64,000 bases of DNA from Zea mays (Eukaryota; Streptophyta; Magnoliopsida; Poales; Poaceae): NCBI RefSeq assembly GCF_902167145.1, contig NC_050102.1, positions 10,540,850 to 10,604,849 on the forward strand, given 5' to 3'. Position numbers and translations under genes: made by a program. Position 1 is the first letter of the stretch; each line of letters begins with the position of its first letter. The notes beneath the pieces are model-generated. The model made no database searches. It was not told where the DNA came from and saw only the letters and a program-made list of their open reading frames with translations. Shown one piece after another: positions 46,401-56,240 of the stretch.

Positions 46401-47105
46401 ATACTAAATCAAACAGCTGTAACTTAATTTATAGATCACCCAAAAGGGTGATCCAAAATTTGTTGAAAATCTTAAGAAAAGTACTACAACTTCTTTATAA
46501 ATTATAAGAACTGATTCTAAGCTTAACTTAGTCAAACAACGCAATTTTCGAAATCAGTACAGAATCTGGACAGATTCTGATACTGAACTTCAGAGAAATA
46601 TAACTTCTAAACTGTTAAGCTTATGGTCATGAAATTTTTACACAAGCAAGATAAGGAAGTGATCTACAACTTTCCTATATAACATTTCTACAGAAAATAT
46701 GGTTTATTGTACTAAACTAGTTGCGCAATTAAAACTGTACCTGCAGCCCTAAACAGCAAGAATCCTAATTTAGTTCCTATTTAACTTCTACCATTTTCAT
46801 GTGCTTGATACTTCAAATATGCTAATACCTTATATTAAAGTAGAGCTAAAACCACTCACTGAATCACATATATGGACTAGTCCACCTCACAATCGTGCAC
46901 AAAATCATTTCGCATAAACTCATAATTTCAGACCTAAACTTCACACAAGTAATAGCAACAAATTCAAAGTCGATCACACATCTTACAATCAAAGAATTAA
47001 TGTAATCGCATTATGCATATACATCCACCTTACACGCTACTAATAAGAATGGCGAAAGAGCTCACCATACTAAACCAAACTACAGAAATAACGATGATTC
47101 CGACT
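43460..47105 (-). mobile_element. Element B: long LTR-like sequence inserted in T1, right end not seen
   Basis: The T1 antisense frame stops abruptly at 43459 and AT-rich sequence begins TGTCGCAGAACC, a likely LTR terminus (CA end on the minus strand). About 3.65 kb follow with no supported gene. The piece has paired GAGTAC and ACTCAG words near 43930, GC-rich direct repeats (GAGAGCATAGCACTCCACC and GAGAGTACAGCACCCCACC near 44355 and 44430), and AT-rich sequence to 47105, where the CACTA element begins. The length recalls solo LTR A, but I could not align the two. The preceding TACCC (43455-43459) is a candidate target duplication whose partner is not in the window. Confidence 0.5.
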
Positions 47106-47187
47106 CACAACAGCAAAACTGAATACTCCCGTCGGCCATAATAATTCCCGTCGGTTTTTAGGGTTGCCGACGGGAGTTAATTAACTA

Positions 47188-47420
47188 CCGTCGGCCATAA
47201 CGAAGCCGACGGGAGATAATGTAGCTCCCGTCGGCCTCCGGACTAACCGACGGGAGTTAAAAGGGAGATAATGTAGCTCCCGTCGGCCTCCGGACTAACC
47301 GACGGGAGTTAACTCCCGTCGGTTAGTCCGGAGGCCGACGGGAGCTACAACTCCCGTCGGTTAGTCCGGAGGCCGACGGGAGCTACATTATCTCCCGTCG
47401 GCTTCGTTATGGCCGACGGG
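47188..47420. repeat. CACTA subterminal repeats forming a long foldback
   Basis: Copies of CTCCCGTCGGC or GCCGACGGGAG in both orientations. The sequence is a near-perfect inverted repeat centred at 47310/47311: the left arm 47188-47310 and the right arm 47311-47420 match in reverse complement, apart from about 13 extra bases (AAAAGGGAGATAA region) in the left arm. Further CCCGTCGG copies lie at 47128-47187. Subterminal repeats bind transposase in En/Spm elements. Confidence 0.85.
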
Positions 47421-48031
47421 GTTTAGGGCGGGCCAGGCTAAACGCGCGCGCCGGCCACTCGCCCAGGCCTTTCTCCATCGCGTTCCCGCGCAGCGCCTGC
47501 CGCCGCCGACCGCCGACCCCGCCCCGCGCCCGAGCGCCGCCCGCGCCTACGCCCCGCCGCCGACCCCGCCGCGCCCGTCCCGTCCTCCGCCGCGGCTTGC
47601 CGACGCCGCTGCCCCCGCCCGTCCCCTCCCCCGACGCCGCTGCAACCTCCAAAATCTGAGACAGTAAGATTGAAATCATTTAAAATTATATCATTGCGAC
47701 ATATATTTATATTTATATCGAAAATATGCTTATTCCCGTCGGTTGGTTGATTGTATTGAGTTAACTACGTTGTGGTAGTTTGATTAGTATGATACACTGT
47801 TTATTTTCCTAGAGTTTTAGGGTTAAGTGCGCAGACCAGTAGTTAACCCTAGGCGTCACCCGTTCCGGAAGCATGCACATGCATCACATTTATTCATATG
47901 TTTGGGCCTAATGCACCTAGACAATCTATGGATTCATAGATTGTATAGTTTCATTCGGTCCAAACACAAGATTACTTGTGATGTGCGTGGTTCCGGGATT
48001 GTCCACGTATTTGGACAGCCGGAGAATGGGT
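47421..48031 (+). other. CACTA leader region with a GC-rich block
   Basis: 47430-47640 is extremely GC-rich (CGCCGCCGAC-type words) in contrast to AT-rich sequence around it. No protein in it is recognisable. From 47650 on the DNA is AT-rich with no supported gene. The block may be an untranslated first exon or captured host DNA. Confidence 0.4.
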
Positions 48032-48201
48032 GTGGCCGCATGTGATTCGTTCACGTGTCCGTTGGTCCGAACGAGATTTCAGCAGCATAACCCAGTTGTT
48101 CTCCGTCGCACCATGATAGGCGTGTGTTCGGAGAACAGCGGGGTTATACTGCCGAAATTTCGTTCGGACCATCGGGCACGTCACGAGTCGCATGCGGCCA
48201 C
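48032..48201 (+). ncRNA. Imperfect stem-loop (microRNA-like) upstream of the CACTA transposase
   Basis: Arms 48032-48105 and 48129-48201 are about 85% complementary over 74 nt with a 23-nt loop. Both arms carry GTGGCCGCATG, GGTCCGAACGA and TGTTCTCCG (the right arm in reverse complement). It lies 135 bp before the transposase ATG and would be in the leader or promoter. I can see only the fold; whether small RNAs are made is unknown. Confidence 0.45.
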
Positions 48202-48335
48202 CTCCATTCTCGGGTGGGTTTATGTCCTTTCCTATAGTAGGGTTATCACCTAAGCCACGTGCATCGCTCTTATATGCTGAATTTTTGGTTGGTGGTTTAC
48301 ACAACAGCAAAACTGAGCCATCCTAGTCCACAAAC

Positions 48336-51300
48336 ATGGAAGATGACCGTGAGTGGATGTATGCTGGTTGGAAGAAGGGCGGATGTCACACAAAGGAATG
48401 GTTTCAGAAGACAGAAAAGTTTTTAGAGAACGCTCGTGGAGAGTCAACCCACGCTGTGATTAGGTGCCCATGCACCAAATGTGGGAACATCCAGTCACAT
48501 GACAAGAGAACTGTGGCACTACACCTTTGCAGTCATGGGTATGTTCAAGGTTATAAGGTTTGGGATAACCACGGCGAGTCACGGAGTATAGTATCAGCAC
48601 AGATGGAGGTGGATGACGGTGAAAACGTTGATCGATTGGATCATATGTTAGAAGATATGCAGGCAGAGTTTGTCAACAATCCTGAAGATCCGCCTACAAA
48701 AGAGGTTGAAGAGTTGTTCAAACTCCTCCAAGACTTAGAAATGCCTCTGCATGGACACACAACGGTTACCATCCTCCAGTTCGTGACCCGTCTAATGAGC
48801 ATAAAGTCAAAGTTTGGTTGCTCAGCCAAATGTTATAAGGCGATTTTGGACTTGTTTAGTGATGTCCTTCCTGCCGATCATAAGGTGCCTAAAGACATTT
48901 ACCGGTCAAAGAAGCTGCTAAAGGCTTTGGGAATGCCATATGAGAAGATCGATATATGCCCGTCCAACTGCATGTAGGGCTGGGCATTCGGGTAATACGG
49001 TCTATTCGGTTCGGTCTATTCGGGTTCTATAAAATTCGGGTTCTGAATTATAGGAACCGAACCCGAACCTAAATTTACAGGAACCGAACCCAAATAGACC
49101 GAAAAATTCGGTTCGGTCTATTCGGTTCCTCCAGAACCCGAATAACTTGACTCTTGGAGCAAACTGCACTGGGGTCTAGGCACTGCCACTGCACCTTCGT
49201 TCAATCCAACAAGCAAACTGCAAACCTGCATCTAATCCAACAAGCAAACCCCGGCGTTCCTACACGTCTACATGCTGCCAGCAGCCCTGCATCCAATCCA
49301 ATAAGCAAACTGCAAACACACGGTCACACACTCACGCACAGGGGAAGGGGAGTTGGGAGCTGGAGCAGCGAAGCGGACGCCGGAGTTGGAGCTGCAGCGG
49401 AGCCGCGCTCGCGCAGGAGCGGAACATCGGACGTCGGGGGCAGTGGAGTGGAACGCCGGACACCAGGAGCCTGCGGGTGGATTGGCCTTCCTGCTGGCGG
49501 CGGGTAGCGGCGTGGGGCCGTGGGCGACGTTCCTGCGGGCGTGGCGAGCATGGGCGGCGGCACTTGCGAGTAGCTCTAGGATTGGCAAGTGGCCTCGGCA
49601 CTTTGCTCGCTACGCTGACATGGAGGAATCGCCAGACATTGGGCTGGGCCGTGGCTGGCTATCGCCTAACGGCCTGCATGGCCTCGCGGGGTGGTTGGGC
49701 TGACTGCTGTGGATGGACAGAGGAGGGTCGGCTGTATTTCGGTTTTTTTTGTCTATTCGGGTTACACGCTATAAAAACCGAATCCGAACCCGACAACCGA
49801 ATAGATGCGATCTGTGGACCGAACCCGAAAACCAAAACCCGAAAAACCGACCAATTCGGTCTATTCGGGTTCGGGTTCGGTTCGGGTTCGGTTAACGGGT
49901 TTAAAATGCCCAGCCCTAACTGCATGATATATTGGCGCGATCGTGCGAAACTAGAGAAATGCTTGAAATGTGGCCTGTCGAGGTACATAGAGGTGGTAAA
50001 CGAAGAAGGGGAGAAGGTGACAACAAAGAGGGCACATAAGCAGCTTCGCTGGATGCGTCTCACTCCAAGACTGAAACGTCTGTTCTTGGCTAGTAGAATT
50101 GCGAGCCGCATGAGGTGGCGCAAGAATCGTAAGCCCCCGAAGGATGGGGTAATGCAGCATCCGTGTGATAGCGACGCATGGAAGGCCCTGGACAGCTTCG
50201 ATATAGAATTTGCTAGTGAAGAGAGGAATGTTCGTATTGGGCTGGCGACAGATGGATTCACGCCTTTCAGTATGACCGCAGCGTCTTACTCATGTTGGCC
50301 TGTCTTTGCCATACCGTACAACCTTCCACCTGAAGATTGCATGAAAGATGAGTTTATGTTCTTAACTCTCATCATACCTGGGAAGGATCATCCCGGCGTA
50401 AACCTCAATGTTATGCTTGAGCCATTGATTGAGGAGTTGAAAGAGCTTTGGGAAGGAGTGGAGGCGTATGACAGCTTCATGAAGCAAAAATTCAAACTTC
50501 GGGCAGCATATTTGTGGTCCATACATGATTATCTAGCGTATGGGATCTTTGCTGGGTGGAGAGTCAGTGGAAGGCTAGGCTGTCCTATTTGTGGAAAAGA
50601 AACAGATTGTTTCTGGCTCGATAAGGGTGGGAAGTTCTGTTACTTCGATTGTCATAGGTCTTTTCTTCCTTTGAACCACCCCTTCAGGCTCCAGGCACAC
50701 GAGTTCAGGAAGGACACCATTGTCACGAAGGAACCCCCGAAGCGTCGCACCGGGTGGGAAATCGCTGAGGAGCTGAGTAATCTAGTGAGAAATGAGGATG
50801 GGGATGGGTTTGCAGGTTTCGGGAAGACCCATAACTGGACTCACAAATGTGGCCTTTGGGAGCTCCCTTACATGAGGGCATTGCAGCTCCCGCACAACAT
50901 CGATGTAATGCACCAAGAGCGTAACATGTGTGAAGCACTATTTAACACCGTCATGGATTTCCCAGATAAAACAAAAGACAATTTCAAGGCCCGAGTGGAC
51001 TTAGGTAACATATGTAACCGCCCAACTCTCATGCTCAGAGAAAATGGAGGCAAGCCTCGTGCTGAATTTGCCTTGAGACCCAATGAACGAAAAGAAGTGA
51101 TGAAGTGGATGAAAGATTTAAAATTTCCCGATGGTTATGGTGCGGGGTTCAGAAGATCTGTGAACTTGAAAACAATGAAGATCAATGGGTTGAAGAGTCA
51201 TGATTACCATATAATGATGGAAAGGCTGATCCCAGTAATGTTGCGTGGTTACATTAACGAGGAAGTGTGGAAAGCGATAGCTGAACTTAGCTATTTCTAC

Positions 51301-52798
51301 AGGCAGCTTTGTGCTAAAGAAATTTTAAAGGAGATGATGCAGAAACTAGAGGAATCGGCACCGGTGCTTCTTTGCAAGCTGGAGAAAATATTCCCGCCTG
51401 CGTTCTTCAATCCTATGCAGCATCTTCTTATCCATCTCCCATATGAAGCAAAGGTAGGTGGGCTAGTGTGTTATAGGTGGATGTATCCCATAGAAAGAAT
51501 GTTGAAAAAACTGAAATCAATGGTGGGTAACAAGGCAAAGGTTGAAGGTTGTATAGCAGAGGAGTTCAAATTTAAGGAGATAGCTTTCCTCACAAGTGGT
51601 TACTTGACTGAAGACCACAATGTATTTGCCCATACGAAGAGGTACCATGAAGATGAAACGGTGCATCCGTGCAGTCACATTAGCATATTTCAATGGAACG
51701 GCAAGGCTGTTGGTCCACCAGTGGCATATGAATTCAGTGAGAACGAACGGAAATCTGCTTTGCTCTACATGTGGTCAAATATAGAAGAGGCTGAGAAATT
51801 CTTCAGGTAATAGTTTACTAGGCTTAAAGGAATTGTATATTCAATGTTTAGGAAACACAATGTTTTCTTACTCTCGTTCTTTTTTAGCGAGTTCGATAAA
51901 GAAAACTAGAGGTCTTCTCGTAACCGTCAACCAACGGCGAAACAGCTAGACAACTTGCGTCTAAATGGATTGCACGGGGGACCTAATTTTATCTCCTGGA
52001 TCCGAGACCATGTAAGCCTTGTATACTTTGTCCTCATACATCGTGTATAGGTATGACAATTGTAACACTTTTTCATTTATTGACTGTCAGTTCGGGAATG
52101 TACCGGATGACTCACAAATGTGTCCTGTGGGATCTCCTTCACATGAGGGCATTGATTCTCCCGCACGTCGGCGTAGTGTCCATTCAGACCTGCGTCAGCT
52201 TTCTATTGGTAGTGTGATAGTGAAGAGTTATGGCCGTTACGACGTAAACGGGTTTCGCTTCCGTACAACCAAATTTGAAGCTTCCCGTCCTTTAGCAGCT
52301 ATGAAAAATAACGGAGTCGTAATCCGGGCTGAAGATATGGAAAGGCACGAATCCGAGTATTACGGAATCATAAACAATATACTCGAGTGCCAATTTGTAG
52401 GGAACAAGGATCTGAGGGTGGTGTTTTTTGACTGTACATGGTTTGACCCGAAGCATTATAGAACCGAATTTGGAATGGCGCAGGTTAAACACAAGCAAAT
52501 ACTTCAAGGGGCCGATAGATATGTCCTTGCTCATCAGGTGGAGCAGGTATATTACTCGTCATATCCATGCCCTAAGTTGAGCGCTTGGTGGGTCGTATAC
52601 AAAACCTACCCCCGTGATCGGTTGTCCACTCCTGTTCCCGATGATTACAATCGTGAGGCTCAACAAGCTGACGGGGTATTCCAAGAAGCTGAGTTGCCAT
52701 CCTCATTTGATATAGACCCTGCTCCTACATTGGATTGCTTAGTTGGAGACCTCAATGATATATCATTGCCACAGAAAAGGAAACGAAACGATAAGTAA
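48336..52798 (+). pseudogene. CACTA TNP2-type transposase gene, broken by hAT insertion and one stop
   Basis: Exon 1 spans 48336-48974 and resumes at 49927-51806 after the hAT element. Exon 2 is 51888-52011 and exon 3 is 52091-52798, with introns GT...AG at 51807-51887 and 52012-52090. The N-terminus (EWMYAGWKKGGCH; CPCTKCGN; HLCSHGYVQGYKVW) is a Transpos_assoc-type finger. Then follow the TNP2 core (GLATDGFTPF; WPVFAIPYNLPP; HDYLAYGIFAGW), a DUF4218-like segment (MKINGLKSHDYH; LLIHLPYEA) and, in exon 3, a DUF4216-like segment (VVFFDCTWFDP; KLSAWWVV). This protein would cut the element ends. An in-frame TAG at 51907-51909 in exon 2, in place of an expected Trp, and the hAT insertion disable it. 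The reading frame is otherwise continuous, so both lesions look recent. Confidence 0.9.
48975..49918. mobile_element. 944-bp non-autonomous hAT element in transposase exon 1
   Basis: Terminal inverted repeats TAGGGCTGGGCATT at both ends and a perfect 8-bp duplication ACTGCATG (48967-48974 and 49919-49926). Removing the element and one duplication restores the transposase frame. Subterminal regions (49000-49145 and 49735-49905) are packed with TTCGGTTCGG, CGGGTTCGGG and their complements. The centre (about 49330-49600) is GC-rich and could be captured DNA. No transposase is present. Confidence 0.93.
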
Positions 52799-52913
52799 CA
52801 AGTTAAGTTTATTTCCATATGAATGTTTATTTGTTTAATGTTGGTTTATTTTGCACCGTTTGTTTATTTATTTACATTACTCAGTACTAATAAAAACTTT
52901 CAATTGCTGCAGG

Positions 52914-53937
52914 ATGCCTAAAAAGTTTAAGCCGGTGGTGAAGGGGTTCAGGGACTCCCTTTTCCGAGGGAGTTCCTTGAGCGCTAGTAAGGAGCAGCTC
53001 TACAGAAGCCTACACCCAGAGTTACAGGGCCAGCCCTTGGGGTTTCAGAGAGGCGATGTAAGAATCATTGTATTGTTGCTTTTAATTTGTGTAAGACTTT
53101 AACGCGTGAATGTGACACTTGAGTTACTTATTTGCAGGATGAGGATGAGGATCAGGATGAGGATGAGGATGAGGATGAGGTTGAGGGTGGAGGTGAGGAG
53201 GCTGAGGCAGGAGGTGAGCAGGGAGAGGGTGGAGGTGGAGATGAGACTGAGGCTGAGGCAGGAGGTGCGGCTGAGGGTGGAGATGAGGCTGAGGCAGCTC
53301 CAGCAAGGCGTCCACGTAAGTTTAGAAGGCCCCATGCCGTACAACCTCCACCTGTTCCGAGCTCCGAGACGGGGAAGACGGTGATCTCCCCCGTCGGAGA
53401 TAGGTAGGTGTTGTATCTTTTGATTTGAATCAGCTGTATTCATCAAATGTAAGCATGTTTGATGCTTGCCCGTCTTTTTGCAGGGAGTGGTTGGACTACT
53501 CTTTCACCGGGCAGGGTCGTCAAAAGCAGGTGAACTCTGTGTTGAGTTCGCTCCTGAAGTTTCACTACCCTGGACTGGTGAAGACGTCCGACGATGCAGA
53601 TGCTGCGCCGGTCCTCGTCTCATGTTGGGACGATTACAAGCTGAAGGTCGATGTCACTTATGGCGATGCCCAGGGGCTTGTTCGCGCTGACTTCTGGGTA
53701 TGTAATCTTGTGTGTGTTATATGGAAGCAATCATTAAAAAGTTAGATAACATTGCATTCTTTTTGTAGGCACGTTTTCGGTTGGCCGACGGGGATGACAC
53801 GAACCACGCCGAGAAGGTGTTTCAAGTAAATGCCTATCGGTTGGTGAAGGAGGCCCTGTACGAGGCAAGGATTCAGGCCACGTGCATGTATTATCAACAA
53901 ATTTTAGGGCAAAAGATGAACAAGAAGACAGGGGCCT
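52914..53937 (+). pseudogene. Second CACTA gene (four exons seen, last one cut by T3)
   Basis: Exons 52914-53057, 53138-53403, 53484-53697 and 53769-53937, all with GT...AG introns and a maintained frame. The start MPKKFKPVVKGFRDS follows the transposase gene by 115 bases. Exon 2 is an acidic low-complexity tract (DEDEDQDEDE, then GGGEEAEAGGEQ) ending in a basic RRPRKFRRP. Exons 3-4 contain REWLDYSFTGQGRQKQV, SCWDDYKLKVDVTYGDA and HAEKVFQVNAYRLVKEALYEARIQ. It resembles the second protein of plant CACTA elements (TNPA-like or Transposase_24-like) by position and general form; I could not confirm a domain. The T3 LTR begins right after KKTGA, so the C-terminus is lost. Confidence 0.65.
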
Positions 53938-54565
53938 TGTCGGTGTTTTGGGTCCGACCGCACACCCGGGGTTGCCCCTCAAGGTGTTTTTAGGAGTAGG
54001 ACGGTGTCGACGACTGTAGCAAAATGGTTCGTGCCGATCGCACGAGGGACAATGGACAAGATTTGTAGGTTCGGGCCGCTTAGAGATGCGTAACACCCTA
54101 CGTCCTGATGAGTGTTCGAGTATGGTTACAGGAGGACTCTCTGAGTTGAAAGCACAGAGAGTTTACGTGGGTGGCTAAGTAAAGTAGGGTCGATCGATCT
54201 GAAGGGGTGCCCCCTAGGCCTTATATACTCGACCGTGGGGCAGTACATGTGATATGATAACGTCAAGTAGCTAAAAGATAGTGAACCTCTTGAGCTTATC
54301 CCTACGTAACCCTCGCCGACTTATCCTCGCATGGCTCCGCTGCATGGGGGCTTCAGCGCGGGAAAGTCGGGTCTCTGTTGCGATTTATTCGTTCGACGTT
54401 GTGGGCCGTCCGGGTTTGCTCCAATCCAGTCTCACATCTTCTCTTCTTTGTCGGTTGTCTTTCCCTAGGCCCACGAAAGAATGACCTTACGAATTATTGG
54501 GCCCTTGGGCCTTTCGTGAGGCCTTTTACTTCTTTAGTGGACCCAGGGGATATCTATCCCCCACA
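53938..54565 (-). repeat. T3 3' LTR
   Basis: 628 bp. On the minus strand it begins TGTGGGGGATAGATATCCCC and ends CCAAAACACCGACA. A TATATAA box lies at 54221-54227 (minus). It begins directly after GGCCT (53933-53937), a candidate target duplication. Confidence 0.85.
54221..54227 (-). promoter_or_regulatory. TATA box of T3 LTR
   Basis: TATATAAGG on the minus strand, 340 bp inside the LTR start, with a GC-rich segment downstream. Consistent with the U3/R border. Confidence 0.55.
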
Positions 54566-54990
54566 AGCCCCCGATCTTTGGGTTGATTTAGAGGTAATCA
54601 ACTCAAAGATCCAAGGTCCAAAAATGACTCCCTGCTGTCTTCTCTTGCTCTGATCACTCGTTCGACCAAAGTTTAGTTTTGTGCCTGTGCCTTAGAGGTC
54701 GGCATTTTGGATTGTAAGATTCTGGACTTCATTGGGTGCACCGTAGCCCCCGACCTTTGAGTAGATTTTAGAAGATAATCTACTCGAAGGTCTTCTCCAA
54801 AGATTATCTCCATTCGCGCTCCTGCATCTCGGTTGAGGATTGATCTTTTCAATCTTGTCCCGCGCCTTAGAAGTCGGCGCTATATCGGTTTAGAATGATA
54901 CTCCATGGGGTGCACCGGAGGTGCACCCAATGGGTGTAGCCCCCGACCTTCAAATGGATTTTTTAAGGATAATCCATTCGAAGGTCTTCC
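54566..54990 (-). repeat. T3 polypurine tract and two further tract-plus-hairpin copies
   Basis: Plus-strand AGCCCCCGA (GGGGG tract on the minus strand) occurs at 54566, 54745 and 54938. Each is followed by a small inverted repeat with arms such as GACCTTTGAGTAGATT and AATCTACTCGAAGGTC. The first touches the LTR and is the likely plus-strand primer. The arms differ between copies but remain self-complementary. Confidence 0.75.
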
Positions 54991-55598
54991 TTTTAAAAAA
55001 ATTGGCATGAAGCTATTCGCATTATGCTTTGGAGGTCAGCATTATGTCATCAAAATTTTGCTGCAGAGGTCAGCATATATTTTGTCTTTAGCAGCCGAGT
55101 TTGCAATCCGTCCATATCTTGCTAGGTAATGCAATTTATTTGCTTCTGCAACTTGATTGGACGTTTGATGGACGTTCTGTGTCTAGTCCTCACATCGCTT
55201 CTGTCGGTCATATCTTGTACTTTGCTGGCTATATTTGGCTTTCCTCTGATCCTTACTGATATCTCATTTTTGTCTTGAGGTATTTACTGCATGCCTTGCA
55301 CGGATGTGACCGTTTTGAAAAATATACTGATAATTCCTGGGCGTCCCCCCCCAATGGGTGTGGGCAAGGGACGGCTTGGTACGCTGAGTGTTTTAGCCGG
55401 CTACTTCTGAGTAGTAATGTGATGGGACGGCTAGTGTAATCATATCCTTTGCGCTGTTGACTGGAGTCCCAATGGGTGTAGTGTTGCATGAAACGGCGTC
55501 CGCCGTCTGACGTGTCTTCAGATGGGTGGGAGTGCTTATTGAATGCTTTGCGACTGTTCAGTGACCGCGGTTGGAAGTGAGCAGTTGCCTTTCCTTTC
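54991..55598 (+). other. T3 region upstream of the acidic antisense ORF
   Basis: About 600 bp without a supported gene. It contains two copies of CCCAATGGGTGT (55350, 55468), a word found again at 54926, 58784 and 58814. It probably holds the promoter of the next ORF. Confidence 0.4.
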
Positions 55599-55606
55599 TA
55601 TAAATA
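55599..55606 (+). promoter_or_regulatory. TATA box for the antisense acidic ORF of T3
   Basis: TATAAATA on the plus strand, 80 bases before the ATG at 55686. A start site near 55630 would leave a leader of about 55 bases, a normal plant arrangement. Confidence 0.55.
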
Positions 55607-55685
55607 ACGCCCTTGCTCCTCTGGTTTTTTCGCATCCTTTGCTGTTCTCTGCTTCTTCCCTTTCTTCTCTCCCAAAGCTTCCACC

Positions 55686-56126
55686 ATGGGCAAGAACAAC
55701 AAGCGCAAGCGTGAGCCGACTCCTCCATCGGAGGAGTTTGGTGACTCGGAATACTCAGAGGAGGAGTTCTCCTCTGAGTCCGAGGGATCTCCGGCTCCCA
55801 TCCCCCTGCGAGAGTCGTCTGATGACTCAGACGACTCCCAGGGGCTTGCGGCGGAGGTCTGGACGTACATCCGGGCCGTCGAGCGCTCCGGGCTCGAGGG
55901 CTCGGATGAGTCTGAGTTCTCCTCGGATGAGGAGGACTCGGACGGCGGCGAGGACGAAGATGATGACGACGACGACGGCGACGACGACAACGGTGGCGAC
56001 GGAGACGGTGATGGCGGCAACGGCGGCGGAGGCAGCGGCGGCAAGGGCAGCACCAGAGGCGGCAGCACCAAGGGCAGCACCAAGGGCGGCGGCGGCAAGG
56101 GCAGCGGCGGCAAGGCCAGTGGCTAA
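55686..56126 (+). CDS. T3 antisense ORF: acidic, glycine-rich small protein
   Basis: 146 codons, MGKNNKRKREPTPP start, on the strand opposite to T3 pol. It has a short basic N-terminus (possible nuclear signal KRKRE), a serine/glutamate-rich first half, a near-continuous acidic run (DEDDDDDDGDDD) at about residues 93-108, and a C-terminal GGSTKGSTKGGGGKG repeat rich in glycine, lysine and serine. The ATG context is ACCATGG. A TATA box lies 80 bases upstream and a hairpin lies about 115 bases after the stop. I recognise no domain. It may be a separate antisense gene of the element or a chance frame in GC-rich DNA; promoter placement and start context favour a gene. Confidence 0.5.
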   Translation: MGKNNKRKREPTPPSEEFGDSEYSEEEFSSESEGSPAPIPLRESSDDSDDSQGLAAEVWTYIRAVERSGLEGSDESEFSSDEEDSDGGEDEDDDDDDGDDDNGGDGDGDGGNGGGGSGGKGSTRGGSTKGSTKGGGGKGSGGKASG

Positions 56127-56240
56127 ACGCCACTGGTCTTTAGATATTAGTATAGTGTAGTTAAAATAATGTAGTAGTAATGTAGAGTAGTATAGTGTAG
56201 TTTAGTAGTAGTAGTAATGTAGAGTAGAAGTAGGGAAGCA

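Larger units (their letters stand above)
47106..53937 (+). mobile_element. CACTA (En/Spm-type) DNA transposon, truncated at right by T3
   Basis: Identified by a TNP2-type transposase gene, a second multi-exon gene and CCCGTCGG-rich subterminal repeats. The left terminus is placed at 47106 because CACAACAGCAAAACT resembles the usual CACTACAAGAAAA end, but the canonical CACTA is absent, so this edge is tentative. The right part is cut at 53938 by the T3 LTR, and the right terminus is not in the window. A 944-bp hAT element interrupts the transposase gene. Confidence 0.8.

Noticed and set aside
47407..47679. A 90-codon Arg/Gly-rich minus-strand ORF
   Set aside because: Only reflects the GC-rich block; no domain and no start context.
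49477..51810. A single 777-codon ORF
   Set aside because: It fuses sequence of the hAT element (to 49918) with the CACTA transposase exon. The true protein joins 48336-48974 to 49927 onward.
55558..56133. Minus-strand ORFs opposite the acidic gene (RRRCRRRP and PPLPPPPL types)
   Set aside because: Mirror translations of the GAC/GGC-rich plus-strand ORF.
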